Part shown: piece after piece, positions 8,901 through 17,712 of the stretch
Layout: every line of letters starts with the position of its first letter
Position numbering within the stretch: the first letter of the stretch is position 1
Assembly (NCBI RefSeq): GCF_900187975.1
Contig: NZ_FZPC01000004.1
Location: forward strand, 186,001 to 250,000
Source of the DNA: Pseudomonas delhiensis
Lineage (GTDB): Bacteria > Pseudomonadota > Gammaproteobacteria > Pseudomonadales > Pseudomonadaceae
Direction of reading: 5' to 3'
DNA: 64,000 nucleotides
Made by a program: the position numbers and the translations under genes
The notes under the pieces: model-generated
What the model saw: only the letters and a program-made list of their open reading frames with translations
The model's database searches: none
What the model was told of the DNA's origin: nothing

Positions 8901-11835
8901 CGTCGCCGACGAAAACGGCAACTGGAGCACCGAACTGCCGCTGGCCGGCGATGGCGAGAAGGTCATCACCGCCAAGGCGCAGGACGAGGCTGGCCGTCAC
9001 AGCGACGAGACCGCCCCGGTCTCCGTCATCCTCGACACCATCGCCCCGGAACAACCGGACGTGATCAGCGCCGAGGACAACGCCGGCGCCATCACCGGGC
9101 CGATCGAAGCGGGCAGCGTGACCGACGAAACCCAGCCGACACTGAGCGGCTCGGGCGAGCCGGGCGATACTGTCAGCATCCTCGACAACGGTGAAGAGAT
9201 CGGCACCGCCATCATCGACGAGAACGGCCATTGGGAATTCACCCCCGAGCCGCCGCTGGAAGAGGGCGACCACAGCATCAGCGTGGTCATCACCGACCCG
9301 GCTGGCAACGCCAGCCAGCCCAGCGAATCGCTGGACTTCAGCGTCGACACCAGCGTGCCGCCGATGGTCATCGACCGCATCGAGCTGATCGACGACGTCG
9401 ACCCGCTCACCGGGGTGATCGCCAACGGCGGTTCCACCGACGATGCTGCGCCGCTCGTACAGGGCCATGTCGAAGGTGAGGCCGCCTGGGTGGAAATCTA
9501 CGACGGCGCGACCCTGCTGGGTACCGCCCTGGTGGACGGCGAAGGCAACTGGAGCTTCCAGGCGCCCGAGCTGGCCTCCGGCGAGCACAGCATCTCCGCC
9601 CGTCCGGTGAACGCCATCGGCCAGGAGGGCGAGGCCAGCGAAAGCATCGGCTTCACCGTGGTGGGCGAGGAAACCCCGCTGCCGCAGCTGCCGGTCATCA
9701 GCGAGATCGTCGATGGCGAGGGCTCGGTCACCGGCCCGCTGAACGACGGCGACGTCACCGACGACACCAGCCTGTCGCTCAAGGGCACCGCCGATGCCGG
9801 CAACCTCGTGCTGCTGTACGTCAACGGCGAGCTGGCTGCCAGCGTGGTCGCCGATGAAAGCGGCAACTGGAGCACCGAACTGCCGCTGGCCGGCGATGGC
9901 GAGAAGGTCATCACCGCCAAGGCGCAGGACGAGGCTGGCCGTCACAGCGACGAGACCGCCCCGGTCGCCGTCATCCTCGACACCACCGCCCCGGAACAGC
10001 CGGAAGTAGTGACCGCCGAGGACAACACCGGCGCCATCACCGGCCCGATCGAGCCGGGCAGCGTGACCGACGAAACCCAGCCGACCCTCAGTGGCTCGGG
10101 CGAGCCGGGCGATAGCGTGAGTATCCTCGACAACGGTGAAGAAATCGGCACCGCCATTATCGACGAGAACGGCAACTGGGAATTCACACCCGAAGAGCCG
10201 CTGGAAGAGGGCGACCACAGCATCAGCGTGGTCATCACCGATCCGGCCGGCAATGCCAGTGAACCCAACGAGTCGCTGGACTTCACGGTGCAGGCCCAGG
10301 TACCGACCCTTACCCTCGACTCGGTGTACGACGATGTCGAAGGCATCGTGGGCGAGATCGCCCAGGGCGGGTTGACCAACGACGCGCAACCGATGCTGTC
10401 CGGCACGGCCGGCAATGGCGCGGTGCGGGTGATCATCCATGACGGCGAGGTCCTGCTGGGCAGCGCGCTGGTCGATGGCGACGGCAACTGGCAGTTCGAA
10501 CTGCCGGAGCTGGCCGACGGCGAGCACAGCCTGCGCCTGGTGGCCGAAACCGCCAGCGGTACGCCGAGCGCAAGCCTCGAATGGGGCTTCACCGTCGACA
10601 CCGAGGTGCCCGGCGTCGTCAGCGGCCTGGACCTGGTCGACGACGAGCCGCTGATCACCGGCACCATCGCCCAGAGCGGCCTGACCAACGACGCCACGCC
10701 GACCTTCAGCGGCCAGGCCAGTGGCGCCCAGTGGGTGAACATCTACGACGGCAGCCTGCTGATCGCCAGCGTCGCCGTGGACGCCGAGGGCAACTGGAGC
10801 TTCACCCCGGACGAGGCGCTGTACGAAGGCGTGCACCGCTTCAGTGCCGCGGCCGTGGACGAGGCCGGCAACGAAGGTGCGCGCAGCGTTGGCTGGAACT
10901 TCACCGTGGATATCACCGCACCGGGCCGGGTCACCAACCTCGGGCTGTACGACATGATCGGACAGAATCCGGAGACGGACTGGGGCGATGTGCCGAACGG
11001 TGGCAAGACCGACGACCCCTGGCCGAACTTCTACGGCCAGGTGGACACCTTCGGCGTGAAGTACGTGTACGTCTACGACAATGGCACCTTCCTCGGCTCG
11101 GCCACGGTCAACCAGCTCACTCTGGAGTGGGCCTTCGAGCCCTACCTGCAGCTGTCGACCGGAAGCCACAGCTTCCAGGCCTGTGCCGTGGATGAGGCTG
11201 GCAACATGGGACCGCTCAGCGACGCCTGGGACTTCACGGTGGCCATTCAAGCGTCGCCCTACCCGTCGATCATCAATGTGTATGACGACGTCGCGGGCGT
11301 GTTCCTGCAGAAGGAGGACTTCACCGAGGATACCAATCTGACGGTCAAGGTTTCCTGTGCCCCGGGCAACCTGGTGACGCTCTACGCCAACGACGTGGCG
11401 GTGGGTTCCCATGTGGTGGACGAGGATGGCTACTGGACCTTCTCCACCGGTGAACTGGCCCACCTGGCCAAAGACGATGGTTCGGTGGACCTGGTGGTTG
11501 GCGCCGAGGACCTGCCGTCGTCCGGGCCTTACACCATCTTCCTGGAGGACAGCGTACTGCAGCCGCAGGTGCTGGCCGAGCCTTACGAGGCCGGCGATGG
11601 ACTGGTGGCGGGGCTGCTCGGCGCCCTGGCGTCGGGGCAGGAAGCCCGCGCCGAGGCGAAGCCGTTGTCGCTGGCGGACCTGCTGCAGGCCCGGGAGCCG
11701 GTGGCCGAGCCCGCCGCGCCCGAGCTGCTGAGTGCAGCCGCGGCGCCGGCGGCGCCCGCGGCCGAGCCGGTGGTCTTCGACAACCCGCTGGTGAAGCAGG
11801 ACCTGCTGGCGCTGCAACAGCAGCACCTGGTCTGA
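5995..11835 (+). CDS. Giant Ig-like repeat protein, type I-secreted
   Basis: A 1946-residue protein. The ATG at 5995 is chosen because AAGGAG lies 10 bases upstream; an earlier in-frame start at 5902 has no comparable site. After a hydrophilic Ala/Glu-rich N-terminus of ~55 residues the whole chain is bacterial Ig-like domains of 95-105 residues with the pattern DDxGxxTGxIxxGGxTDDxxPxxxGxAE, GNWSFTPxxPLxxG, DxAGNxSxPS, as in Bap/LapA-type adhesins. There is no BapA-type prefix, signal peptide or enzyme domain. The end has an Ala/Pro-rich stretch with LSLADLLQ and closes with DLLALQQQHLV, parallel to the other giant proteins here. Very low Cys content and many Asp residues fit an extended Ca-stabilised fibre, which is inference. 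It is flanked by its own promoter module and terminator, so it is probably monocistronic. Confidence 0.85.
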   Translation: MTEKNWSDDQDSMQANTSAAQEASAGRVAPAPQAEETTQAKPTFQIWDDYGYLKGEVTEGTRTDDPALSFKGQGLTEGQEVTVKAVLESGEVMALGVATVRKNGHWSISPNLSFVQEGMEGVVDFFITVEGVDSDPVKGVVIDRIRPEEIALESMQVLGGVLPVTIEGAQSQVQINAQRPVFDGKFSQAASPEDLQHVRIVIKKDGKTILGDLPIVVSVAADGSWHYDWPEELVGQGGDYTLAFYMMDDAGNSPEAAPGSQVDKPFLQLELQLDFVAPDEAELSLTLHDDFGPVTGIIAAGGKTDDATPALKGKVENFDATDVKWVEIFLDGTSLGTVLVDDQGNWEFTPEEGTVLLGEHSFEAYPVDAAGNRGANGAAIVFEVVDPAVLPNAPVINQIEDGHGSVTGLLNDGDVTDDTSLSVSGTAEAGNLVLLYVDGELVASATADEQGNWTTELPLNGEDGEQVITAKAQDEAGRHSDETAPVSIVLDTTAPDKPQQAGAEDNEGVVQGPIGQYGTTNDNTPEFSGQAEPDAVVIISDNGKPLGSVVADAEGNWSYTPEPPLDDGSHSITVQAQDAAGNLSEPSDALEFSVWSEAPQVQILHALDAVDPTTGPVADNGSTNDNRPTLVGTATAGALVIISEAGIVLGSVQADAGGNWSLQLSLSQGDGPHTYSAEVQSATGEFGRDDFTLLIDTRVPDRPLIDSVLDDAGAITGPLRSGDTTDDAKPTLEGSYAEPNGLVKVYDNKGLDPIASITADENGNWSLVLPELADGKHSLTVTVSDAAGNESNPSRPFELTVDTAVPTDLRIDGIELIDDVDPVTGVIANGGSTDDAAPLVQGHVEGEAAWVEIYDGATLLGTALVDGEGNWSFQAPELASGEHSISARPINAIGQKGEASENIGFTVVGEETPLPEMPVISEIHDDEGSVTGPLSDGDVTDDTSLSVSGTAEAGNLVLLYVNGEPVASVVADENGNWSTELPLAGDGEKVITAKAQDEAGRHSDETAPVSVILDTIAPEQPDVISAEDNAGAITGPIEAGSVTDETQPTLSGSGEPGDTVSILDNGEEIGTAIIDENGHWEFTPEPPLEEGDHSISVVITDPAGNASQPSESLDFSVDTSVPPMVIDRIELIDDVDPLTGVIANGGSTDDAAPLVQGHVEGEAAWVEIYDGATLLGTALVDGEGNWSFQAPELASGEHSISARPVNAIGQEGEASESIGFTVVGEETPLPQLPVISEIVDGEGSVTGPLNDGDVTDDTSLSLKGTADAGNLVLLYVNGELAASVVADESGNWSTELPLAGDGEKVITAKAQDEAGRHSDETAPVAVILDTTAPEQPEVVTAEDNTGAITGPIEPGSVTDETQPTLSGSGEPGDSVSILDNGEEIGTAIIDENGNWEFTPEEPLEEGDHSISVVITDPAGNASEPNESLDFTVQAQVPTLTLDSVYDDVEGIVGEIAQGGLTNDAQPMLSGTAGNGAVRVIIHDGEVLLGSALVDGDGNWQFELPELADGEHSLRLVAETASGTPSASLEWGFTVDTEVPGVVSGLDLVDDEPLITGTIAQSGLTNDATPTFSGQASGAQWVNIYDGSLLIASVAVDAEGNWSFTPDEALYEGVHRFSAAAVDEAGNEGARSVGWNFTVDITAPGRVTNLGLYDMIGQNPETDWGDVPNGGKTDDPWPNFYGQVDTFGVKYVYVYDNGTFLGSATVNQLTLEWAFEPYLQLSTGSHSFQACAVDEAGNMGPLSDAWDFTVAIQASPYPSIINVYDDVAGVFLQKEDFTEDTNLTVKVSCAPGNLVTLYANDVAVGSHVVDEDGYWTFSTGELAHLAKDDGSVDLVVGAEDLPSSGPYTIFLEDSVLQPQVLAEPYEAGDGLVAGLLGALASGQEARAEAKPLSLADLLQAREPVAEPAAPELLSAAAAPAAPAAEPVVFDNPLVKQDLLALQQQHLV
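8441..10330 (+). repeat. 945-bp tandem duplication of three Ig domains
   Basis: Identical or near-identical landmarks recur exactly 945 bases apart (TGATCGACGACGTCGACCC at 8441 and 9386; GACACCAGCCTG at about 8817 and 9762). A block of three Ig domains (315 residues) has therefore been duplicated in tandem, in frame. Confidence 0.8.
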
Positions 11836-11881
11836 CCCACCCGGCCCCGGCCGACGCCTGGCGTCGGCCGGGGGCCTACCC

Positions 11882-11917
11882 AGGCGGCATGGGCCCTGGT
11901 CCATGCCGCCTTTTTTT
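11882..11917 (+). terminator. Rho-independent terminator after the giant Ig-repeat gene
   Basis: Perfect 11-bp stem (AGGCGGCATGG / CCATGCCGCCT), 8-base loop and seven T residues. A second perfect 13-bp hairpin without a T-run (11845-11873) lies between it and the stop codon. Confidence 0.92.
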
Positions 11918-11953
11918 GTGCGCCATGCAGCGCGCCGACGGACGTCGGCGGAC

Positions 11954-11998
11954 TTTAGGGCACGCCTTAGATACATCGTGAAGATGGCTTTCTAACAT
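11954..11998 (+). promoter_or_regulatory. Shared promoter module, copy 3
   Basis: TTAGG (11955-11959), six bases, CTTAG (11966-11970), GATACA in the -35 position and TAACAT at 11993-11998. The distance from the first palindrome base to the hexamer is 38, exactly as in copies 1 and 2. The predicted leader before the ATG at 12075 is about 70 bases. Confidence 0.6.
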
Positions 11999-12074
11999 CG
12001 CCGCACGCCTGCGAACCGGTTGGCCCCAGGGCATACGGGCAGGCGCATGCCAACAGAAACTTCAGGAGTAGTAC

Positions 12075-15000
12075 ATGACCGTCAACCAGAACCCGTTCCG
12101 GGATGCCGCGGCCTACGCCGCTTCTCAGGACGAACCCGTCATTCCCGTGGCGCCGCCCGCTCCGAACATCCAGTACATCCTCGACGACACCGGAAGGCCC
12201 GAGTATCAGGGCATGGTCCAGCTCAACGGCTACACCGACGACACTACCCCATCCATCGTCGGCAACGGTGCCGCGCCGGGCGACACGATCAAGGTCTACC
12301 ATGGCGACCGCCTGCTCGGCAGCACCACTGTCCAGGGCAACGGTTCCTGGCGCTTCACCCCGAGCGAGCCGTTGCTGGACGAGGGTATGCAGGTGCTGCG
12401 CGCCACCGCCACCGACAAGGACAATGGCCTGGAGAGCGGCTACAGCTCGCCCTTCACCTACATCCTCGACCGCACCCCGCCATCGGCCCAGGCCACGATC
12501 AGCAATGTCGCCGAAGCCAGTCCGGAACAGCCGCTGGTGACCGCCGACACCTCGCCGTTGCTCTACGGCACCCTGAGCGTGCCGCTGGCCGCCAACGAGA
12601 AGCTGCAGATCAGCCTGGACACCGGCGTCACCTGGCAGGACGTCGACACCGTCAGCGGCGGCTACTGGCAATACCAGGACGTGCGCGAGCTGCAGAACGG
12701 CAACTACACCTACCTGATGCGCAGCATCGACGCCGCCGGCAACGAGGGCGCGATGACCGCCCAGCAGATCACCATCAGCCGCGAGGTGGCCCCGCCGCCG
12801 CTGGAAGGCATCAAGGTGTACATCACCGGCATCACCCCGGACACCGGCGTTGAAGGCGACTTCATCACCAGCGCCTCGAAGATCACCCTGATGGGCACCC
12901 TCAGCGAGGAGCTGCCGGCCGGCGCCAAGCTGCAGGTCAGCGTCGACGGCGGCCAGACCTGGAAGGTCGTGCAGGCCTTCGGCACCGACTGGATCTACAT
13001 CGATCCCAGCGTGCACAACCTCGGCACCCAGGTTCGCTACGAAGTGCGCGTGGTCGACGCCCAGGGCAAGCCGGTGGCCAGCGCCTACGCGGCCCAGGAC
13101 GTGCTATTCGACGCCGGCGTGCCGCTGCCGGAAATGCACACCACCATCGATCTGGGCACCGACACCGCGGTGGAGATCGCCGGCCAGTACAGCAATGCGC
13201 AGACCGCGCAGAACAACGACTTCATCACCCGCGACAACAGCGTCACCCTGTCCGGCAAGCTGAGCGCGGCCCTGCAGATCGGCCAGCACCTGCAACTGTC
13301 CCTGGACGGCGGCAAGACCTGGCAGACCATCATGTCCAACGGCGGCCAGCTGTGGAGCTACACCAGCGACCCGCTGGCGGCCAGCCAGCGCCTGGACGTC
13401 GAACTGCGCGTGGCCGACAACAGCGGCAGCACCCTTGGCCTCGGCGAGCGCACGCTCATCGTCGACCTCGACTCGCCGGTGCCCTTCGCCTTCGCCCCGC
13501 AGATCGCCTCGCTGACCTCCAGTGGCGAGCGCGCCTACTATTCCAGCTCCCAGTATGGCCTGGCCGAAGCCGGCGCCACCGTGGCCCTGGTCCAGGACGT
13601 CAACCGCGACGGCCGCTACCAGGAAGGCCTGGACAAGATCGTCGGCCATGCGGTGGCCGGCAACGACGGCCGCTGGAGCTTCGATGCCATCCTCGCCGAT
13701 GGCCAGCAGCAGCTGGGCTTCGTCACCTGGGACGTGGCCGGCAACAACTCCGGCTTCGGCCCGCAAGTGCTGACCGACGCCTACCGTCCGGTCAACGAGG
13801 TGGGCGCCAGCGTCCAGCAAACCAACTGGGGTGGCGCGGTCCAGTCCGAGCGCGGCTCCAATGCCGCGGCCATGACCATGAGCGCCGATGGCACCTGGTC
13901 GTTCTTCCAGAGCACCGGCTATGCGCTGAGCTCCGACACCTACAAGAACTCCGGCCACGTCTACAGCGGCTACGACCGTGAAAACTACCGCGCCAGCTAC
14001 CTGAGCGAGCCGAGCAAGGTCACCGCCAACGGCCACGGCAACATGATCTCCAGGGCCACTTTCGCCGACTACAACCGCGATGGCCTGATGGACGTGATCG
14101 GCCACGTCAGCGGCAACTCCGCGAACCTGCCGGTATGGACCGCGAAGGCCGACGGTACCTACACCGCCGGCTGGGCGAACAACCCGAGCTCGCTGAACAT
14201 CGGCGGCGTCATCGCCTGGGACGGCAACGGCGACGGCTATACCGACTTCATCGTGGTCGACAACAGCATCGGCAAGTGGGGCTTCAACCTCCTCCGCAAC
14301 GAGAACGGCGTACTGAAAGGGGAGAAGAAGAACAACACCTGGTGGGGCTCCGAGATCAGCGGCGTCGACCTGGACAACAACGGCACCGTGGACCTGGCAG
14401 GGCACAACGACCAGTACGGCAATACCGCCCTCGCCGTGCTGCTGACCCAGGATGATGGTTCCTTCGGCAGGGAGCAGACGTTCGGCAATATGTTCCGCAG
14501 CGACAGCGCCAGCCGCACGGAGCACAGCAACCTGTCCACCGCCATGACCTGGGCCGACTTCGACGGCGACGGCGACCTGGACCTGTTCCTGGCCCGCGGC
14601 AGCCAATCCTCCACCGGCAAAAAGGGCAACGCCGACGACAGCCGCATCTACCTGAACAAGGGCAATGATGCCAACGGCAAGTGGCTGGGGATCGACAACG
14701 AAAATCCGCTGTTCTTCAACGACTTCCTCGGCCAGAACCAGGACGGCCAACTGGTGCATTTCGACGGCGGCGTTTCCTTCGCCGTGGACTGGAACCACGA
14801 TGGCAGGATGGACGTCATCGAGGCGCCGCGGCAGAACGCCGTGAAGTCCGCCTCCAACGCCCCCATGTCTCCGGTGCTGTTCCTCAACCAGGGCAATGGC
14901 GACTGGATGAACACCGGCAAGCTGCTGGCCAACGAGGCCTACGACAACGTCACCGGTGCCGTGGCGGTGGATTATGACTTCGACGGCGCCGTCGACCTGC

Positions 15001-16154
15001 TGCTGTACCGCACCTCCGGCGAGAAGCACCTGGGCATGATCACCGACACGGCGCCCACGGTACTGATCCGCAACGAGAACCACGTGGCCGAGGGCACCAG
15101 CCTGATCCTGCGCATCCTCGACAAGAACGGCCTGAACAGCTACTACGGCAACACCGTGCAACTGTTCGACTCGGCCGGCCGCCTGGTCGCCACGCAGGTC
15201 ATCAACCCGCAGTCCGGCGTCACCAACGACAGCTCCGGCCTGGTCTACTTCTACGGGCTCGACTCCAGCGAGGTCTACAGCGCCAAGCTGCTGGCCGCGA
15301 AGATCAGCGGCCTGGCCGTGCCGGGCAGGTTCGAGGAAGACCTCGGCCTGACCGACCCGACCTGGGGCAACCTGGTCGCCGGCGCCACCGACCACGCCTA
15401 CGTGCTCACCGCCGGCAAGCCGACCGTGAGCTTCGACAGCCAGGGCGCCGGCACCGTGGGCAGCGGCTACAACGACAGCTTCACCGCCACCGAAGGCAAC
15501 GATGTCATCAATGGCGGTGGCGGCTGGAACTACCTCACCGACGGCAGCAAGGTCTGGAGCGCCACCCAGGGCATGGACGTGGTCGACTACCAGCACGCCC
15601 AGCAGGGCGTGCAGGTCAACCTGCAGAGCGGCCAGTCGGTGGGCATGGGCAACGACACCCTGCTCAACATCGAAGGCCTGAAGGGCAGCGCCCATGCCGA
15701 CGCCTTCATGGACAACGCGGCCAGCAACCGCTTCGAAGGCCGTGGCGGCGACGACGTCTTCTACCTCTTCGGCGGTGGCAACGACACCCTGGTCTACCGT
15801 CCGTCCAGCGGCTGGGACATCTCCGCCGATGGCGGCAACGGCCATGACGTGGTGTTCGGCTTCGGCCTGGGCAACGTGCTGAACAACAGCAATGCCGACA
15901 TCGTCGACCTGCGCGGCATGCTCGGCTACGGCGGCCCGGTCAGCCTGGTCAAGGATGAGGGCGTGCTGCAGCTGGATGCCTCGTCCCAGGGCCTGCTGGA
16001 CTACCTGTCGACCCGCGTCGAGGGCAACAACACCATCCTCAGCGTCGACCGCGACGGCATCGGTAGCCAGGTCGGCTCCACCGACCTGGTCCACCTGATG
16101 GGTATCCGTACCGACCTGCTGACCCTGATCCAGAACCACCAGATCATGGTCTGA
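12075..16154 (+). CDS. Ig / FG-GAP repeat protein with RTX-like type I secretion domain
   Basis: A 1359-residue protein; the ATG follows TTCAGGAG by 9 bases. Residues 1-590 hold Ig-like domains, several of the sequence type LSxDxGxTWQ. Residues ~610-1010 hold FG-GAP/VCBS-like blades with Ca-loop motifs such as DYNRDGLMDVIG, DGNGDGYTDFIV, DLDNNGTVDLAG, DFDGDGDLDLFL, DWNHDGRMDVIE and DYDFDGAVDLLL, which suggests a beta-propeller. The last ~220 residues have RTX-like motifs (GRGGDDVFYLFGGGNDT), then DIVDLRGML, YLSTRVEGNNTILSVDRDG and LVHLMGIRTDLLTLIQNHQIMV, a typical C-terminal type I secretion target domain of Bap/Vibrio-type giant proteins. Likely exported by the LapB-like system downstream. 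The ligand is unknown. Confidence 0.87.
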   Translation: MTVNQNPFRDAAAYAASQDEPVIPVAPPAPNIQYILDDTGRPEYQGMVQLNGYTDDTTPSIVGNGAAPGDTIKVYHGDRLLGSTTVQGNGSWRFTPSEPLLDEGMQVLRATATDKDNGLESGYSSPFTYILDRTPPSAQATISNVAEASPEQPLVTADTSPLLYGTLSVPLAANEKLQISLDTGVTWQDVDTVSGGYWQYQDVRELQNGNYTYLMRSIDAAGNEGAMTAQQITISREVAPPPLEGIKVYITGITPDTGVEGDFITSASKITLMGTLSEELPAGAKLQVSVDGGQTWKVVQAFGTDWIYIDPSVHNLGTQVRYEVRVVDAQGKPVASAYAAQDVLFDAGVPLPEMHTTIDLGTDTAVEIAGQYSNAQTAQNNDFITRDNSVTLSGKLSAALQIGQHLQLSLDGGKTWQTIMSNGGQLWSYTSDPLAASQRLDVELRVADNSGSTLGLGERTLIVDLDSPVPFAFAPQIASLTSSGERAYYSSSQYGLAEAGATVALVQDVNRDGRYQEGLDKIVGHAVAGNDGRWSFDAILADGQQQLGFVTWDVAGNNSGFGPQVLTDAYRPVNEVGASVQQTNWGGAVQSERGSNAAAMTMSADGTWSFFQSTGYALSSDTYKNSGHVYSGYDRENYRASYLSEPSKVTANGHGNMISRATFADYNRDGLMDVIGHVSGNSANLPVWTAKADGTYTAGWANNPSSLNIGGVIAWDGNGDGYTDFIVVDNSIGKWGFNLLRNENGVLKGEKKNNTWWGSEISGVDLDNNGTVDLAGHNDQYGNTALAVLLTQDDGSFGREQTFGNMFRSDSASRTEHSNLSTAMTWADFDGDGDLDLFLARGSQSSTGKKGNADDSRIYLNKGNDANGKWLGIDNENPLFFNDFLGQNQDGQLVHFDGGVSFAVDWNHDGRMDVIEAPRQNAVKSASNAPMSPVLFLNQGNGDWMNTGKLLANEAYDNVTGAVAVDYDFDGAVDLLLYRTSGEKHLGMITDTAPTVLIRNENHVAEGTSLILRILDKNGLNSYYGNTVQLFDSAGRLVATQVINPQSGVTNDSSGLVYFYGLDSSEVYSAKLLAAKISGLAVPGRFEEDLGLTDPTWGNLVAGATDHAYVLTAGKPTVSFDSQGAGTVGSGYNDSFTATEGNDVINGGGGWNYLTDGSKVWSATQGMDVVDYQHAQQGVQVNLQSGQSVGMGNDTLLNIEGLKGSAHADAFMDNAASNRFEGRGGDDVFYLFGGGNDTLVYRPSSGWDISADGGNGHDVVFGFGLGNVLNNSNADIVDLRGMLGYGGPVSLVKDEGVLQLDASSQGLLDYLSTRVEGNNTILSVDRDGIGSQVGSTDLVHLMGIRTDLLTLIQNHQIMV

Positions 16155-16203
16155 GGCCCCGAACCGCCCCGGCGCCCATGCGCCGGGGCACTCATCCGTT
16201 CTG

Positions 16204-16244
16204 GCGGCGCCGGTTTCCTCCCCCTTGATGGCGCCGCTTTTTTT
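16204..16244 (+). terminator. Rho-independent terminator after the FG-GAP repeat gene
   Basis: Stem GCGGCGCC (16204-16211) / GGCGCCGC (16230-16237) followed by seven T residues. A perfect 10-bp hairpin without a T-run precedes it at 16166-16189. Confidence 0.8.
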
Positions 16245-16425
16245 CGCAGGGGCACGCTTGTTCGCGAGCTTCGGAACAGGCACGGCGTCTTTCGTCGACA
16301 TTCAGAAAAATCTGGCCGATGTAGGTCTTTTTACTGCTCCTGAATCGGACATCCCCGGTATTTCCACCCGCGCTCCGCCCTGTAGAAAGACCGTCCGCCC
16401 CAAGACAACACAAGTGGTCCCTACC

Positions 16426-17700
16426 TTGAGTACCGAAACACCGCTGTTCCGCACCGAGGCCCTGCAAGGGCAGAGCGCCCAATGGCTGGGCTCGATCATC
16501 CTGATACGACCGCTGTCCTTCAGCGTGCTCACCGCCCTGGCCACCCTGTTCGCCCTGCTGGTGATGGGCTTCTTCATCTGGGGCAGCTACACCAAGCGCA
16601 GCACCGTGGTCGGGCAATTGCTGCCGGTCAACGGCCAGGCCAAGGTGCACGCGCCGCAGATGGGCGTGATCATCGAGAAATCCGTGCGCGAAGGGCAGAA
16701 GGTCGAGCGCGGCCAGACCCTGCTGCGCCTTTCCAGCGAGCGCTACAGCGGCCAGGACCAGGCGGTGCAGGCCGGCATCAGCCACCGGCTGGAGGCCAGC
16801 CGCGAGTCCCTGGAGCAGCAACTGGAGAAGCTGCAGCGGCTGCAGGCCGACGAACGCCGCAGCCTGCAGGCCAAGGTCGTCAGCCTGCGCGACGAACTGG
16901 CCACCCAGGCCGCCCAGTTGCACAGCCAGCGCCAACTGGTGGCCATCGCCGGCGACGCCGAAGGACGCTACCGCGGGCTGATGGAGAAAGGCTACATCTC
17001 CATGGACCAGTTCCAGCAGCGCCAGGCCGACCAGCTCGGCCAGCGCCAGACCCTGCAGCGCCTGGAGCGCGAGCGCATGGCGCTGCAACAGCAGTTGCGT
17101 GAGCAGCAGGCCGGCCTCGACGGGCTCGACGCGCGCCATGCCAACCAGCGCGCCGAACTGCAGCGCCAGCTCAACGGCGTGCACCAGCAGCTGGGCGAGA
17201 GCGAGGCCAAGCGCACCCTGCGCATCGTGGCGCCGGAGGCGGGCATCGCCACCGCGGTGCTGGCCGAGGTCGGCCAACTGGTCGACCCCTCGCGGCCGCT
17301 GCTGAGCATCGTCCCGGAGAACGCCGAGCTGGTCGCCGAACTCTACGCGCCGAGCCGCGCGGTGGGCTTCATCAAGGTCGGCGGCCCGGCGCTGATCCGC
17401 TACCAGGCCTACCCGTACCAGAAGTTCGGCCAGTACCGCGGCAAGGTGCTGTCCATCTCGCGCACCTCGCTGCCGTACAACGAGCTGGCGGCCATGGCCG
17501 GCAGCGTGCCGGGCGTGGGCCAGAGCGGCGAGCAGTACTACCGCATCCGCGTGCAGCTGGACGAGCAGCAGGTGAAAGCCTACGGCCAGCCGCGCCCGCT
17601 GCAGAGCGGCATGCTGCTGGAAGCCGACCTGCTGCAGGAAACCCGAAAACTCTACGAATGGGTCCTCGAACCCCTCTACAGCCTGACCGGCAAACTCTGA
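16426..17700 (+). CDS. Membrane fusion (HlyD/CvaA-like) protein of a peptide type I secretion system
   Basis: Periplasmic adaptor linking the C39 exporter encoded 12 bases downstream to an outer membrane channel. The frame is open from 16225, but that ATG lies inside the preceding terminator. The TTG at 16426 (424 residues, close to the ~413 of CvaA) is the best guess; a GTG at 16414 is possible and neither has a strong ribosome site. One membrane segment is near residues 28-52 (LTALATLFALLVMGFFIWGS), then a biotinyl-lipoyl half (VHAPQMGVIIEKSVREGQKVERGQTLLRL), a coiled-coil hairpin of ~150 residues rich in Gln/Arg/Leu, and the second lipoyl half (VAPEAGIATAVLAEVGQLVDPSRPLLSIVP). The family includes CvaA/MchE of microcin exporters. 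Confidence 0.85.
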   Translation: MSTETPLFRTEALQGQSAQWLGSIILIRPLSFSVLTALATLFALLVMGFFIWGSYTKRSTVVGQLLPVNGQAKVHAPQMGVIIEKSVREGQKVERGQTLLRLSSERYSGQDQAVQAGISHRLEASRESLEQQLEKLQRLQADERRSLQAKVVSLRDELATQAAQLHSQRQLVAIAGDAEGRYRGLMEKGYISMDQFQQRQADQLGQRQTLQRLERERMALQQQLREQQAGLDGLDARHANQRAELQRQLNGVHQQLGESEAKRTLRIVAPEAGIATAVLAEVGQLVDPSRPLLSIVPENAELVAELYAPSRAVGFIKVGGPALIRYQAYPYQKFGQYRGKVLSISRTSLPYNELAAMAGSVPGVGQSGEQYYRIRVQLDEQQVKAYGQPRPLQSGMLLEADLLQETRKLYEWVLEPLYSLTGKL

Positions 17701-17712
17701 GGAACGTGCCGC

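Noticed and set aside
5977-11976. 1999-residue open frame on the minus strand
   Set aside because: It mirrors the Ig-repeat gene on the plus strand and results from high GC and repeated codons; no family features or ribosome site. The same applies to the long minus frames over 1034-2293, 2689-5670, 13104-16301, 16192-19830 and 24079-26724.
2659-16154. LapA-type retention module with a LapG cleavage site
   Set aside because: The N-termini of the three complete giant proteins lack a convincing TAAG or AAAG site in a retention-module context.
2659-16154. Giant proteins as substrates of the C39 exporter
   Set aside because: None has an N-terminal double-glycine leader; all have C-terminal tails suited to a LapB/HlyB-type exporter.
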